Below, piece after piece: positions 7,063 to 14,587 of a stretch of 22,062 nucleotides of DNA. The position numbers and the translations under genes were made by a program. Under the pieces are notes generated by a model. The model was not told where the DNA came from. It searched no databases and worked only from the letters and a program-made list of their open reading frames with translations. Every line of letters begins with the position of its first letter. Position 1 is the stretch's first letter. Source of the stretch: an uncultured Collinsella sp. (GTDB lineage: Bacteria > Actinomycetota > Coriobacteriia > Coriobacteriales > Coriobacteriaceae); assembly GCA_902470095.1 (NCBI GenBank), contig CABRFG010000039.1:1-22062 (forward strand), in the 5' to 3' direction.

Positions 7063-8190
7063 TTAAGCGAAGACGATTAGGTTATCCCTGTGTATCGCCG
7101 GCTTCTCGGCCAGGTTAGCGAGCAGGCGGTTGCTGGCGATCTGGTCCTGGCGACGGCCGGCTGCAAGCTCCAGCACGTCCGAATCGGCCTCGGCGATACC
7201 GCGGGCGACGACCATACCGCTCGGATCGCACACATCGAGCACATCGCCCTCGGCAAACTGGCCATCGACCTCGCGAATACCCACCGCAAGCAGGGAAGAG
7301 CCACGGCTGACCAGCGCCTTCGCAGCACCGTCATCAACCGTCACCGAGCCGTGGGCCTTGTCGCCCAGCGCGATCCACAGTTTGCGGGGTGCGATGTCCA
7401 GGCGCTCCGCCGGCGGATCGAACAGGGTTCCCACGCTCTCGCCGCGGGCGAGACGCACGAGGGCATCGGGCTCCTCGCCCGAGCAAATCACGCTCTGAAT
7501 GCCCGCCGTCATCAGGATGCGGCTCGCGCGAATCTTGGTGATCATGCCGCCCGTACCCACCGAGGTCGAAGAATCACCCGCCGAGGCAATGATCTTGGCA
7601 TCGATCTTATGCACGACCGGGACAAACTCGGCCGTCGGATCCTCGTGCGGATTGGCGGTGTAGAGGCCGTCGATATCGGACAGCGTCACGCACAGGTCGG
7701 CGGAAACCAGGCAGCTCACGAGCGCCGCCAGCGTGTCGTTGTCGCCAAACTTGATCTCGTCGACGGTAACGGTGTCGTTCTCGTTGACGACCGGCACCAC
7801 GCCCAGCTCCACCAGACGCAGCAGGGCGTCGCGCGCGTGCAGGTAGGACGTGCGACGCGCCGTGTCGTGACGCGTGAGCAGCACGAGCGAGGTGAGCAGG
7901 TCGCGCGCATGGAACTCCTCGTCGTAGGCCGACGAGATGATGCACTGACCAGCCGAGGCGCAGGCCTGCAGGCTCGGAAGGTCGCCGACCGGCTTGCGGT
8001 CGAAGCCCAACACGGGATAGCCACAGGCGATAGCGCCCGAGCTCACCACGACCAGACGCCAGCCGAGCTTGCGCAGCGCTGCGGCTTGATCGGCAAGTCC
8101 GCCGATAAAGGCGCGGTTGACCTTGCCATCGGCGCCCACCACCGTGGACGAACCGATCTTTACCACCATCGTTTTATAAGAAGTCGTCAT
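7063..8190 (-). CDS. proB: Glutamate 5-kinase
   Basis: First enzyme of proline synthesis: it phosphorylates glutamate on the gamma-carboxylate with ATP. The 375-residue protein has an amino-acid-kinase domain (about 1-260) with KIGSS at 11-15, VVVSSGAIACG at about 47-57, VNENDTV at 135-141 and FGDNDTLAA at about 148-156, and a C-terminal PUA domain (about 280-365), as in full-length bacterial ProB. The start at 8190 is bounded by an in-frame stop two codons upstream; no Shine-Dalgarno sequence is evident, which is unusual in this window. An alternative start at residue 8 also lacks one. pncB lies 80 bp upstream on the same strand. The enzyme is classically feedback-inhibited by proline. Confidence 0.95.
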   Translation of the reverse strand: MTTSYKTMVVKIGSSTVVGADGKVNRAFIGGLADQAAALRKLGWRLVVVSSGAIACGYPVLGFDRKPVGDLPSLQACASAGQCIISSAYDEEFHARDLLTSLVLLTRHDTARRTSYLHARDALLRLVELGVVPVVNENDTVTVDEIKFGDNDTLAALVSCLVSADLCVTLSDIDGLYTANPHEDPTAEFVPVVHKIDAKIIASAGDSSTSVGTGGMITKIRASRILMTAGIQSVICSGEEPDALVRLARGESVGTLFDPPAERLDIAPRKLWIALGDKAHGSVTVDDGAAKALVSRGSSLLAVGIREVDGQFAEGDVLDVCDPSGMVVARGIAEADSDVLELAAGRRQDQIASNRLLANLAEKPAIHRDNLIVFA

Positions 8191-8238
8191 ACGTCAAACC
8201 AATCAACTGTTCAGCGAACGGGCGAACGGGCAAGCGAG

Positions 8239-8277
8239 AAAATGATCCGTTATCTTCCGTCGCATGCTGATCATTTT
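8239..8277. repeat. Inverted repeat overlapping the pncB stop codon
   Basis: AAAATGATC at 8239-8247 is the exact reverse complement of GATCATTTT at 8269-8277, with a 21-nt loop. The right arm covers the pncB stop codon. On the minus strand the last arm ends in TTTT, so it could be a weak terminator or attenuator between pncB and proB. Beside it, at about 8217-8237, GCGAACGG is repeated in tandem. Confidence 0.45.
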
Positions 8278-9776
8278 GCCCAGGGGAAAGCCGAGGCCGC
8301 GGCCATGTTCTTGCGCACGAGCTCGTCGCGCACCTGAGCCAGGCCCTGCTCCATGCCCACCACATAGGTCTGCGGGTACAGGAAGCGCTTGAAAGCTGCG
8401 TCCAGATGATCGAGCGCCCAAACACAGCGCTCGCGCGCGTCCTGGATGCTCTCACGCGGAGCCACTGCGCTGCCATCGCGCACGATCGGCACCAGCAGCT
8501 CGCGATACTCAAGCTCCGACACGTCGGTCACCAGGGCGGCATCATTCACGGCCACGAGGGTATTGCCGCGCGCGGCGCCCTCCCCCACCAGATGGTCCTC
8601 GTCGTAGATCATGTCGCAGACCGGGCCGCCAAAGCCGTCGTAATAACGGCGCACGCGCTGCACGCCCGGGATCGTGCGCTTGTAGGGCTGCTCGGAGAGC
8701 TTGACCACCGGCGTCCACGGGTCGGCCTCGCTCGCACGGCGGGCGGAAAGCTTGTACACGCCGCCCAGCGCCGGCTGGTCGTAGCAGGTCGCGAGCTTGG
8801 TGCCCACGCCAAAGCTATCGATGGGCGCGCCCTGGTCGAGCAGCGACTGAATCGTGTACTCATCCAGATCGTTAGAAACCGAGATCCTCACATAGGGCAG
8901 GCCCTCGGCATCGAAACGACCGCGGACATACTTGGAGAGCTTGGCGAGGTCGCCCGAGTCAATGCGAATAGCCGACAGACGCTCGCCCGCCGCCTCCATC
9001 TCCTTGGCAACCGTAATGGCATGCTCGCAGCCCTCGCGCACATCGTAGGTGTCGATGAGCAGCGTGCAGTTCTTGGGGCTCGACTTGGCAAAGGCGCGGA
9101 AGGCCTCGAGCTCGGAATCGAAGCTCATCACCCAGCTGTGCGCATGCGTGCCAAAGACGGGAATACCGTAGCGGCGGCCGGCGAGCACATTGGACGTAGA
9201 GGAGCAGCCGGCGACGTAGCTCGCGCGCGCAACGGCCAGGCCGCCATCGGGACCCTGGGCTCGGCGCAGGCCAAACTCGGCCACGGGACGGCCGTCCGCC
9301 GCCAGCACCACGCGCGCCGTCTTGGTGGCGACAAGTGTCTGGAACCCGACGATGTTGAGCAGCGCCGTCTCGAGCAGCTGGCACTCGAGCGCAGGACCGG
9401 TGACGCGCACCATGGGCTCGCGTGGAAAGACGAGCTCGCCCTCGGGGACGGCGTCGATATTTACATGTGCACGAAAATCGCGCAGGTAGTCGAGGAATGC
9501 GGACTTGAACATCGCGCCGCCGGCCGGGGCCTCAAGCGATGCGAGGTAGTCGATATCCTCGGGCGTAAAGCGCAGATTCTCGACTAGCTCGGGCAGCTCG
9601 GCGGTGCCGCACATGACGGCATAGGCGCTGCCAAAGGGATGGTCGCGGTAAAACGCGGTAAAACAACCCTGCTCATTGGCCTTGCCGCTCTCCCACAGGC
9701 CCTGGGCCATAGTGAGTTCGTACAGATCGGTGAGCATTGCGATGTCGGTGGGATGAGAGATATCGGTCAAAGCCAT
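8271..9776 (-). CDS. pncB: Nicotinate phosphoribosyltransferase
   Basis: Enzyme of NAD salvage (Preiss-Handler route): it joins nicotinate and PRPP to form nicotinate mononucleotide, with ATP hydrolysis. The 501-residue protein shows the family opening TDLYELTMAQG (16-26), AEFGLRRAQG (about 166-175), the conserved GTHAHSW (209-215) that carries the catalytic-region histidine, and RIDSGDL (271-277) of the phosphoribosyl-binding barrel. Length fits the larger bacterial and Firmicute-type enzymes. The frame extends 21 codons upstream, but the ATG at 9776 has an AAAGG site about 8 bp away and begins the conserved sequence. The tail-anchored protein gene lies 82 bp upstream and proB 80 bp downstream on the same strand, so partial co-transcription is possible. 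Confidence 0.94.
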   Translation of the reverse strand: MALTDISHPTDIAMLTDLYELTMAQGLWESGKANEQGCFTAFYRDHPFGSAYAVMCGTAELPELVENLRFTPEDIDYLASLEAPAGGAMFKSAFLDYLRDFRAHVNIDAVPEGELVFPREPMVRVTGPALECQLLETALLNIVGFQTLVATKTARVVLAADGRPVAEFGLRRAQGPDGGLAVARASYVAGCSSTSNVLAGRRYGIPVFGTHAHSWVMSFDSELEAFRAFAKSSPKNCTLLIDTYDVREGCEHAITVAKEMEAAGERLSAIRIDSGDLAKLSKYVRGRFDAEGLPYVRISVSNDLDEYTIQSLLDQGAPIDSFGVGTKLATCYDQPALGGVYKLSARRASEADPWTPVVKLSEQPYKRTIPGVQRVRRYYDGFGGPVCDMIYDEDHLVGEGAARGNTLVAVNDAALVTDVSELEYRELLVPIVRDGSAVAPRESIQDARERCVWALDHLDAAFKRFLYPQTYVVGMEQGLAQVRDELVRKNMAAASAFPWAK

Positions 9777-9858
9777 GGGGCGACCTTTCGGATGTGTTGT
9801 GCAGAGGTTGAGGGTTGGGCGAGGCGGACGTGCGGGCATGGAGCCCGATGCAAATCGG

Positions 9859-10317
9859 TTAGAGCAGGCCCATGCTGGTCAGGATCGTGTAGCCCATAAA
9901 GATGACAAACGCGATGAGGGCAAGGACAATGATGATTTTTTGAGCCGGCGCCATGCCAGGAATCTCGTTCTCGCCCGTAGGTTCCTTGGAGGTAACCATG
10001 CGCTGGGCAAAGGTCATCTCGTCACGGCTCGGCTTGGGCTCGACGGACTTGGGACGAGCGGCCTTTTTAGGCTGAGGTTTGGGCGCGGCAGGTGCAGGCT
10101 TCGCAGCAGCGGGCTTGGGTGCGGGCGCGGGCTTGCGCTCGGATGCGGCGTTCAAGGCGACCTCCTCGGCCTTCGCACGCTCGGCGCGCAGGGCAGCCAG
10201 CTCCTCACGCTCGCGACGGGCCTCTTCCCGAGCCTCGCGGCGGGCCTTCTCAGCGCGGAGCTCTTCCAACTCAGCGCGCTCCTCGTCGGACAATGGTTGG
10301 GACTCAAGCTCGGCCAT
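9859..10317 (-). CDS. Hypothetical tail-anchored coiled-coil membrane protein
   Basis: I do not recognise this 152-residue protein. Its architecture is clear: a highly charged Glu/Arg/Ala-rich coiled coil (about 10-60), a Pro/Ala/Lys-rich flexible linker (about 62-97), a short segment (98-126), and a single C-terminal membrane helix (about 127-149, IIIVLALIAFVIFMGYTIL). There is no N-terminal signal, so the bulk should lie in the cytoplasm with the C-terminus anchored in the membrane. The start at 10317 has an AAAGGG site and is preferred over a frame extension of 12 codons that runs into the tRNA terminator. That terminator ends only about 18 bp upstream, leaving no room for a separate promoter. 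Function unknown; the shape suits a membrane-tethered scaffold. Confidence 0.75.
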   Translation of the reverse strand: MAELESQPLSDEERAELEELRAEKARREAREEARREREELAALRAERAKAEEVALNAASERKPAPAPKPAAAKPAPAAPKPQPKKAARPKSVEPKPSRDEMTFAQRMVTSKEPTGENEIPGMAPAQKIIIVLALIAFVIFMGYTILTSMGLL

Positions 10318-10335
10318 GGTATAGCCCTTTCTTTT

Positions 10336-10367
10336 AAAAAAAGCCGCCGACACAATGTCAGCGGCTT
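10336..10367 (-). terminator. Rho-independent terminator of tRNA-Ala
   Basis: On the minus strand AAGCCGC and GCGGCTT form a stem extended by GAC/GTC around one mismatch, followed by seven T residues. It begins 15 bp after the tRNA 3' end and ends about 18 bp before the start codon of the next gene. Confidence 0.9.
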
Positions 10368-10381
10368 ATCAAATCCAAGGG

Positions 10382-10454
10382 TGGAGACGAAGGGAGTCGA
10401 ACCCTCGGCCTCTGCCATGCGACGGCAGCGCTCTCCCAACTGAGCTACGTCCCC
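10382..10454 (-). tRNA. tRNA-Ala (anticodon CGC)
   Basis: The minus-strand sequence folds as a complete 73-nt tRNA: acceptor stem GGGGACG/CGTCTCC with one G-T pair, D arm GCTCAGTTGGGAGAGC, anticodon stem CTGCC/GGCAG around the loop GTCGCAT, a five-base variable loop, and T arm GAGGG-TTCGACT-CCCTT. The anticodon reads CGC, which decodes GCG alanine codons. The discriminator base is A and the following bases are CCC, so the 3' CCA is not encoded and must be added after transcription. A strong promoter lies just upstream and a terminator just downstream. Confidence 0.95.
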
Positions 10455-10467
10455 AGGACAAGTCGAT

Positions 10468-10495
10468 ATTTTACCTACGGCTCGCCAACTGTCAA
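10468..10495 (-). promoter_or_regulatory. Promoter of tRNA-Ala
   Basis: On the minus strand a consensus TTGACA (10490-10495) is followed after 16 bp by TAAAAT (10468-10473). Transcription would start about 5-8 bp before the mature tRNA. This is the best sigma-70-type promoter in the window. Confidence 0.8.
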
Positions 10496-10559
10496 CGCCC
10501 AATAACCAGTCTTTTTGGGGCGCGGCTATTTTGGCAACTTTTCGAACAGGCGATCCTCT

Positions 10560-10595
10560 CGATGATTTTTTATCCCCGTCCCAGAAAAATCATCG
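10560..10595. terminator. AT-rich hairpin after the radical SAM gene
   Basis: CGATGATTTTT (10560-10570) and AAAAATCATCG (10585-10595) form an 11-bp perfect stem with a 14-nt loop. It begins 9 bp after the radical SAM stop codon. The distal arm is T-rich on the minus strand but is not followed by a U-tract, so it is an atypical terminator. Confidence 0.5.
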
Positions 10596-10604
10596 ACGAA
10601 CGCA

Positions 10605-11543
10605 CTACTTTGCGCTGGTAAGAACACCGGTGGTGTCGAAGGCCGGGGTGAAGCTCTCGTCTACCGCGCCGCCCTCTTGCCAGAACATCGTCGTAAAACC
10701 CAGGTCGTCGGCATGGTCGAGCACCTGCTCGTACTCCTCACGCGTCACAGCGCGCGCCAACTCGCCGCCCTGCTCGCGCATGAGCGCATTGGGCGTGTAC
10801 TGGTTCATAACTGAGATCGGCACGTCGCCCACCGTCTGCCACACCAGGTCCAGCACGCGACACGAATCGTCTGAATGCCCCGGAAGCACCAGGTGACGCA
10901 CGATCATGCCACGCTTCATAAGCCCGTCCTCGTCCACCAACTCTCCCCCGCGGCGCTCGATCTCGCGCGCCATCTGGGCCAGACCCGACACGGCCACACG
11001 CGGGTAATCCTTTATATGGGAGAGCGACTGCGCAAGCCCGGCATCGGCATATTTAAAGTCGGTGAGCCACACATCGACCAGGTCGCCCAGCGCCGCCACG
11101 GCACTCGCGCGCTCGTAACCACTCGTGTTGTAGACGATTGGGATAACCAGTCCGCGCGCCCGTGCCGCGGCAATCGCAGCCGGCAACAGGTGCGCATAGT
11201 GCGTCGCCGTCACCAAATTGATGTTGTTGGCACCCTGGTCCTGCAGTTCCAGCATAATCTCGACCAGGCGCTCAGGCGAAATCTCAAGGCCAAAATTGCC
11301 GGTCGAGATCTCGTGGTTCTGGCAGTAGATACATTTGAGCGAGCAGCCGCTAAAGAAGATCGTGCCCGAACCGGCCTCGCCCGAGATAGGCGGCTCCTCC
11401 CACATATGAAGCGCGGCGCGGGCCACCTTGAGCGTGTCGTTAGCACCGCAGACGCCGTGCGCGCCCTCATCGCGCGCCGCACCGCAACGGCGCGGACACA
11501 AATGGCAGGCGGGCGAAAAAAGTTCGGTCAACGACGTCGGCAT
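10605..11543 (-). CDS. Radical SAM protein, PflX-like (COG1313 type)
   Basis: The 312-residue protein has the radical SAM cluster motif CX3CX2C in FFSGCSLKCIYCQN (about residues 69-82), which binds the [4Fe-4S] cluster used to cleave S-adenosylmethionine. An N-terminal cysteine group, CHLCPRRCG, is typical of the PflX/COG1313 subfamily related to pyruvate formate-lyase activases; its substrate is not established. Later conserved stretches include NINLVTATHY and VRHLVLPGH. No glycyl-radical enzyme gene is adjacent, so the partner is not indicated by context. The frame extends to a TTG at 11558, but the ATG at 11543 has a GGAG site about 9 bp upstream and is chosen. The gene diverges from the probable 6S RNA and ends next to an AT-rich hairpin. 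Confidence 0.85.
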   Translation of the reverse strand: MPTSLTELFSPACHLCPRRCGAARDEGAHGVCGANDTLKVARAALHMWEEPPISGEAGSGTIFFSGCSLKCIYCQNHEISTGNFGLEISPERLVEIMLELQDQGANNINLVTATHYAHLLPAAIAAARARGLVIPIVYNTSGYERASAVAALGDLVDVWLTDFKYADAGLAQSLSHIKDYPRVAVSGLAQMAREIERRGGELVDEDGLMKRGMIVRHLVLPGHSDDSCRVLDLVWQTVGDVPISVMNQYTPNALMREQGGELARAVTREEYEQVLDHADDLGFTTMFWQEGGAVDESFTPAFDTTGVLTSAK

Positions 11544-11643
11544 AAAACCATGCTCCAAAACAACGATTCAGCAGCTCAAACGTAAAGGGATCAACCCCAC
11601 AGACGGCTCGAGCCCAAGGCGCCGTAATCGTCCGACACGATTT

Positions 11644-11673
11644 TTGTAATGTCAAGACTGGAATCGATAAAGT
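11644..11673 (+). promoter_or_regulatory. Candidate promoter of the 6S-like RNA
   Basis: TTGTAA at 11644-11649 and TAAAGT at 11668-11673 are spaced by 18 bp. A start near 11680 would give an RNA of about 160 nt ending at the terminator at 11810-11838. Confidence 0.45.
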
Positions 11674-11679
11674 GCCGCT

Positions 11680-11838
11680 TTATGATGTAGGTATTCCGCC
11701 CCCCGCGGAGCAACTGGGTGAACCGTCGCGTTTATTTAGGGAGCCCACACAGTCGTACCTAGTACAGGTATCCTTCGTTGTTAAGGACGCTGGAACAGTC
11801 GATGAGGGCACCCACCTGTTTTAGGTGGGTTCATTTTC
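11680..11838 (+). ncRNA. ssrS: Probable 6S RNA (ssrS-like)
   Basis: An untranslated transcript of about 160 nt is suggested by an upstream promoter and a downstream terminator with no coding frame between them. Two small internal hairpins are visible: ACCT-agtac-AGGT near 11757-11769, and TCCTT-cgttgtt-AAGGA near 11771-11787. The 3' segment GAGGGCACCCACCT running into the hairpin resembles, from memory, the 3' end of 6S RNAs in Firmicutes and relatives. 6S RNA binds the housekeeping RNA polymerase holoenzyme and mimics an open promoter. The ends are estimates, and the class rests on recognition rather than a covariance-model search; the location between a divergent radical SAM gene and a WecA-like gene gives no further support. 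Confidence 0.55.
11810..11838 (+). terminator. Terminator of the 6S-like RNA
   Basis: ACCCACCT (11810-11817) and AGGTGGGT (11823-11830) form a perfect 8-bp stem with a five-base loop, followed by TCATTTTCG. A second hairpin, GGTGGTTTTC with GAAAATCACC (about 11850-11876, one G-T pair), follows and resembles a decayed copy of the dyad repeat. Confidence 0.75.
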
Positions 11839-11876
11839 GTAACGTGGGGGGTGGTTTTCTTTTGCCGAAAATCACC

Positions 11877-12068
11877 ATTACAGTCCATATGGATCACCGC
11901 CGGCATCCCGACAAGCCATCGACAACATCCCAATATCTGGTAAGCGCGTGATTATCGCTGCGTGCAATTCCATGCACCCCCCTTGGTCGAGTATTATGGT
12001 TCGGCTATGCCCTTTGCGCATGGCGTTCTTCTGACCTTTTCCTTCGACGCTTGGCGGTTTTTAGATTC
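11877..12068. other. Leader region of the WecA-like gene
   Basis: Together with the 6S-like RNA this completes the 525-bp gap between 11544 and 12068. It must carry the promoter of the downstream gene, but I could not choose a convincing -35/-10 pair; TATTAT near 11992 is a possible -10 without a good -35. A small dyad GTGCA/TGCAC lies near 11962. No coding frame here is credible. Confidence 0.3.
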
Positions 12069-13268
12069 ATGGCTTCATCCCCGAGCTACATACCGTACCT
12101 ATGCGTGGCAGCGGCGGCCTTTATCACGACCTTCCTCGCGGTGCCCCTGGTCAAGCGCTTGGCAATCAAGCTCGACGCCGTCGACTATCCTTCTAAGCGC
12201 CGCATCAACACCAAGCCCATCCCGCGTTTGGGCGGAACGGCGGTGTTTTTGGGCCTGGTCGTCGCCTGCACTGTGCAAATCCTAGGCACCTGGTACCTGG
12301 GTTGGCCGCCCGTTTTGGTGCCCCACCCCCGTCTGCACATCAGCTACCCCATACTTGCGCTTTCTTTTACCGTTATCTTTGCGACCGGCGCTATCGACGA
12401 CGTCTTCCAGCTCACGCCCAAGCAAAAGCTGGCCGGACAGGTCCTCGCCGCGCTTATCGCCTGCATGGGCGGCCTGCGGATCGGCGTCATCGTCAACCCG
12501 TTTGCTCCCGGCGAGATCATGCTCGGATGGCTCGCCTACCCCATTACCGTGATCTATCTGGTGGCATTCACCAACATCATTAACCTCATCGACGGCCTCG
12601 ACGGCTTGGCCACGGGCATCTGCGGCATCGCGTCGTTCACCATGTTTTCGATGGCCGTTCTCTCGGGCCGCATCGACGCCGCCGCGCTCTCCATTGCGCT
12701 CTTTGGCGCCTGTCTGGCCTTTTTGCGCTACAACTTCAACCCCGCAAGCATCTTCTTGGGCGACTCGGGGTCGCTGCTTCTGGGCTTTGCGCTGGGCTCC
12801 ATCTCGCTGCTCAACGTGAGCCGCACCGCCGCACTCACCTCGCTTATCATCCCGCTCATCGTTGCCGGCGTGCCCATCATCGACACGTTTAGCGCCATTG
12901 TGCGCCGCAAGCGCGCCCACATTAGCATCGGGCAGGCCGACAAGGGCCACATCCACCACCGCCTGATCCAAGAAGGCTACAACCAAAAACAGGCCGTGCT
13001 GCTCATCTATGCCTGGTGCATCATGCTTTCGGCCGGCGCCGCCGCGATTAACCAGGTCGAGATGCCCATGCGTGTGCTCATCTTTACCGTGCTCGCCATT
13101 GGCTCGGCTGCCTTCGCCAAGCACCTGCACCTGTTTGAACCCGTGCTGCGCCACCATTACAACAAGCACACGCACGAGGACGAGCTGGTCACCCCCGACG
13201 ACCCCGCTTTTAAGCAGGAGGAGCAGGCAGCCGAGGAGCGCAAAGAAGAGCGCCACCACAAGCTCTAG
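12069..13268 (+). CDS. WecA/TagO-like undecaprenyl-phosphate N-acetylhexosamine-1-phosphate transferase
   Basis: An integral membrane enzyme of the MraY/WecA/TagO family that moves a sugar-1-phosphate, usually GlcNAc-1-phosphate, from its UDP form onto undecaprenyl phosphate, starting a surface glycan or teichoic-acid-like polymer. The 399-residue protein has about ten or eleven hydrophobic segments and the family's cytoplasmic motifs: PIPRLGGTAVF (51-61), the Asp pair at 110-111 in AIDDVF, FTNIINLIDGLDGL (167-180), FLGDSGS (229-235) and HIHHRL (294-299). HIHHRL separates it from MraY. The C-terminal tail (about 360-399) is highly charged and cytoplasmic. The start at 12069 lacks a clear ribosome-binding site; a TTG six codons upstream is an alternative. 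trpS follows on the same strand after 159 bp. The precise sugar is not determined. Confidence 0.9.
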   Translation: MASSPSYIPYLCVAAAAFITTFLAVPLVKRLAIKLDAVDYPSKRRINTKPIPRLGGTAVFLGLVVACTVQILGTWYLGWPPVLVPHPRLHISYPILALSFTVIFATGAIDDVFQLTPKQKLAGQVLAALIACMGGLRIGVIVNPFAPGEIMLGWLAYPITVIYLVAFTNIINLIDGLDGLATGICGIASFTMFSMAVLSGRIDAAALSIALFGACLAFLRYNFNPASIFLGDSGSLLLGFALGSISLLNVSRTAALTSLIIPLIVAGVPIIDTFSAIVRRKRAHISIGQADKGHIHHRLIQEGYNQKQAVLLIYAWCIMLSAGAAAINQVEMPMRVLIFTVLAIGSAAFAKHLHLFEPVLRHHYNKHTHEDELVTPDDPAFKQEEQAAEERKEERHHKL

Positions 13269-13304
13269 GGCAAGCTGCCGAGGATGCACCAAGGCGTTGG
13301 CAGC

Positions 13305-13318
13305 CGTTCGCGCGAACG
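13305..13318. repeat. 14-bp perfect palindrome between the WecA-like gene and trpS
   Basis: CGTTCGCGCGAACG is fully self-complementary. An overlapping alternative pairing exists, GGCGTT (13293-13298) with AACGCC (13315-13320). It lies about 110 bp upstream of trpS and may be a hairpin or a protein-binding site. A TATCAT at 13391-13396 could be the trpS -10, without a clear -35. No T-box signature was seen. Confidence 0.4.
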
Positions 13319-13427
13319 CCGCGGCGGACTTGAAAGCCGGCCCCTGGCAGTCCCTCACCCACTCACGCCCACCCCTCTCAATAAACACGCTATCATCAAA
13401 ACCTGCGAACGAACGTTAGGAGCAATC

Positions 13428-14477
13428 ATGCCAAACGAGAACAGCTACGAAGTCGCGCTGCAAAAGAGCAACGCCATTCGCGAGGGCCTGGCCAATACGC
13501 CCGAGAAGTTCACCATGCTCACCGGTGATCGCCCCACCGGCCGTCTGCACCTGGGCCACTACTTCGGTACCCTCAAGGGCCGTGTTGAGCTGCAGGACAT
13601 GGGTGCCAAGACCAACGTGCTCATCGCCGACTACCAGGTCATCACTGACCGCGACACCACCGAGCATATCCAGGACAACGTGTACAACATGGTCATGGAC
13701 TACCTTGCCTGCGGCATCGACCCCGACAAGACCATGATCTACGCGCACTCCGCCGTGCCCGCCGCCAACCAGCTCATGCTGCCGTTCCTGTCGCTGGTGT
13801 CCGAGGCCGAGCTGGCGCGCAACCCCACGGTCAAGGCCGAGATGGAGGCCTCGGGCCACGAGCTTACCGGCCTCCTGCTCACCTACCCGGTGCACCAGGC
13901 CTGCGACATCCTGTTCTGCAAGGGCAACGTGGTGCCGGTCGGTCGCGACCAGCTGCCGCACATCGAGCTCACCCGCACCATCGCCCGCCGCTTTAACAAC
14001 CGCTACGGCAAGGTGTTCCCCGAGGTCGAGGCGCTGCTGTCCGAGACCCCGCTGCTGCCCGGCCTGGACGGCCGCAAGATGAGCAAGAGCTACGGCAACG
14101 CCATCAATATTTCGATGACCGCCGAGGAGACGGCCAAACGCATCAAGAAGAGCCAGACCGACTCCGAGCGCATGATCACGTTCGATCCCGAGAACCGCCC
14201 CGGCGTGTCCGGCCTGCTTTCGACCGCCGCCATCTGCACCGGTCGCTCCGAGGTCGAGATTGCCGAGGAGATCGGCATGGGCGGCTCCGGCCAGCTCAAG
14301 AAGTACGTGACCGAGGCCGTCAACGAGTACTTCGCGCCGATCCGCGAGCGCCGTCAGCGCTACGAGAACGATCTGGACTATGTAAAGGACGTCCTGCACG
14401 AGGGCAACCGTCGCGCCAACGAGATCGCCGATCAGACCCTGGCAGAGGTTCAGGACGCCATGGGCATGGTGTACTAG
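13428..14477 (+). CDS. trpS: Tryptophanyl-tRNA synthetase
   Basis: Class I aminoacyl-tRNA synthetase that charges tRNA-Trp. The 349-residue protein is of normal length for bacterial TrpS. It shows GDRPTGRLHLGHYFGTL (33-49) containing the HIGH-equivalent HLGH at 41-44, the tryptophan-pocket region around QVITDRD (70-76) and VGRDQLPHIELTR (171-183), and KMSKS at 217-221. The frame runs 48 codons further upstream through non-conserved sequence; the ATG at 13428 has an AGGAG site 7 bp away and is clearly the start. The gene ends at a strong terminator 35 bp downstream. It is preceded by the WecA-like gene, with which it may share readthrough transcription. Confidence 0.96.
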   Translation: MPNENSYEVALQKSNAIREGLANTPEKFTMLTGDRPTGRLHLGHYFGTLKGRVELQDMGAKTNVLIADYQVITDRDTTEHIQDNVYNMVMDYLACGIDPDKTMIYAHSAVPAANQLMLPFLSLVSEAELARNPTVKAEMEASGHELTGLLLTYPVHQACDILFCKGNVVPVGRDQLPHIELTRTIARRFNNRYGKVFPEVEALLSETPLLPGLDGRKMSKSYGNAINISMTAEETAKRIKKSQTDSERMITFDPENRPGVSGLLSTAAICTGRSEVEIAEEIGMGGSGQLKKYVTEAVNEYFAPIRERRQRYENDLDYVKDVLHEGNRRANEIADQTLAEVQDAMGMVY

Positions 14478-14511
14478 ACCGATCTGCTGGCTTGAGCTTT
14501 CGATTGCTTTA

Positions 14512-14540
14512 GGGCGGGCGCTACGGCGTCCGCCTTTTTT
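14512..14540 (+). terminator. Rho-independent terminator of trpS
   Basis: GGCGG-g-CGC and GCG-t-CCGCC form a stem with the tetraloop TACG, followed by six T residues. It starts about 35 bp after the trpS stop codon. Confidence 0.9.
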
Positions 14541-14587
14541 GATGCCCGACCTGTTCGGCTCCGCCCATCGCACTCCCCCGACAAACA

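Noticed and set aside
7090..9587. Long plus-strand frames opposite proB and pncB
   Set aside because: Low-complexity His/Arg/Gly-rich translations without recognisable domains; the minus-strand frames are unmistakable enzymes.
12282..14573. Minus-strand frames of 368 and 385 codons opposite the WecA-like gene and trpS
   Set aside because: They are mirror-frame artefacts of high-GC coding DNA, with no ribosome-binding site and no domain.
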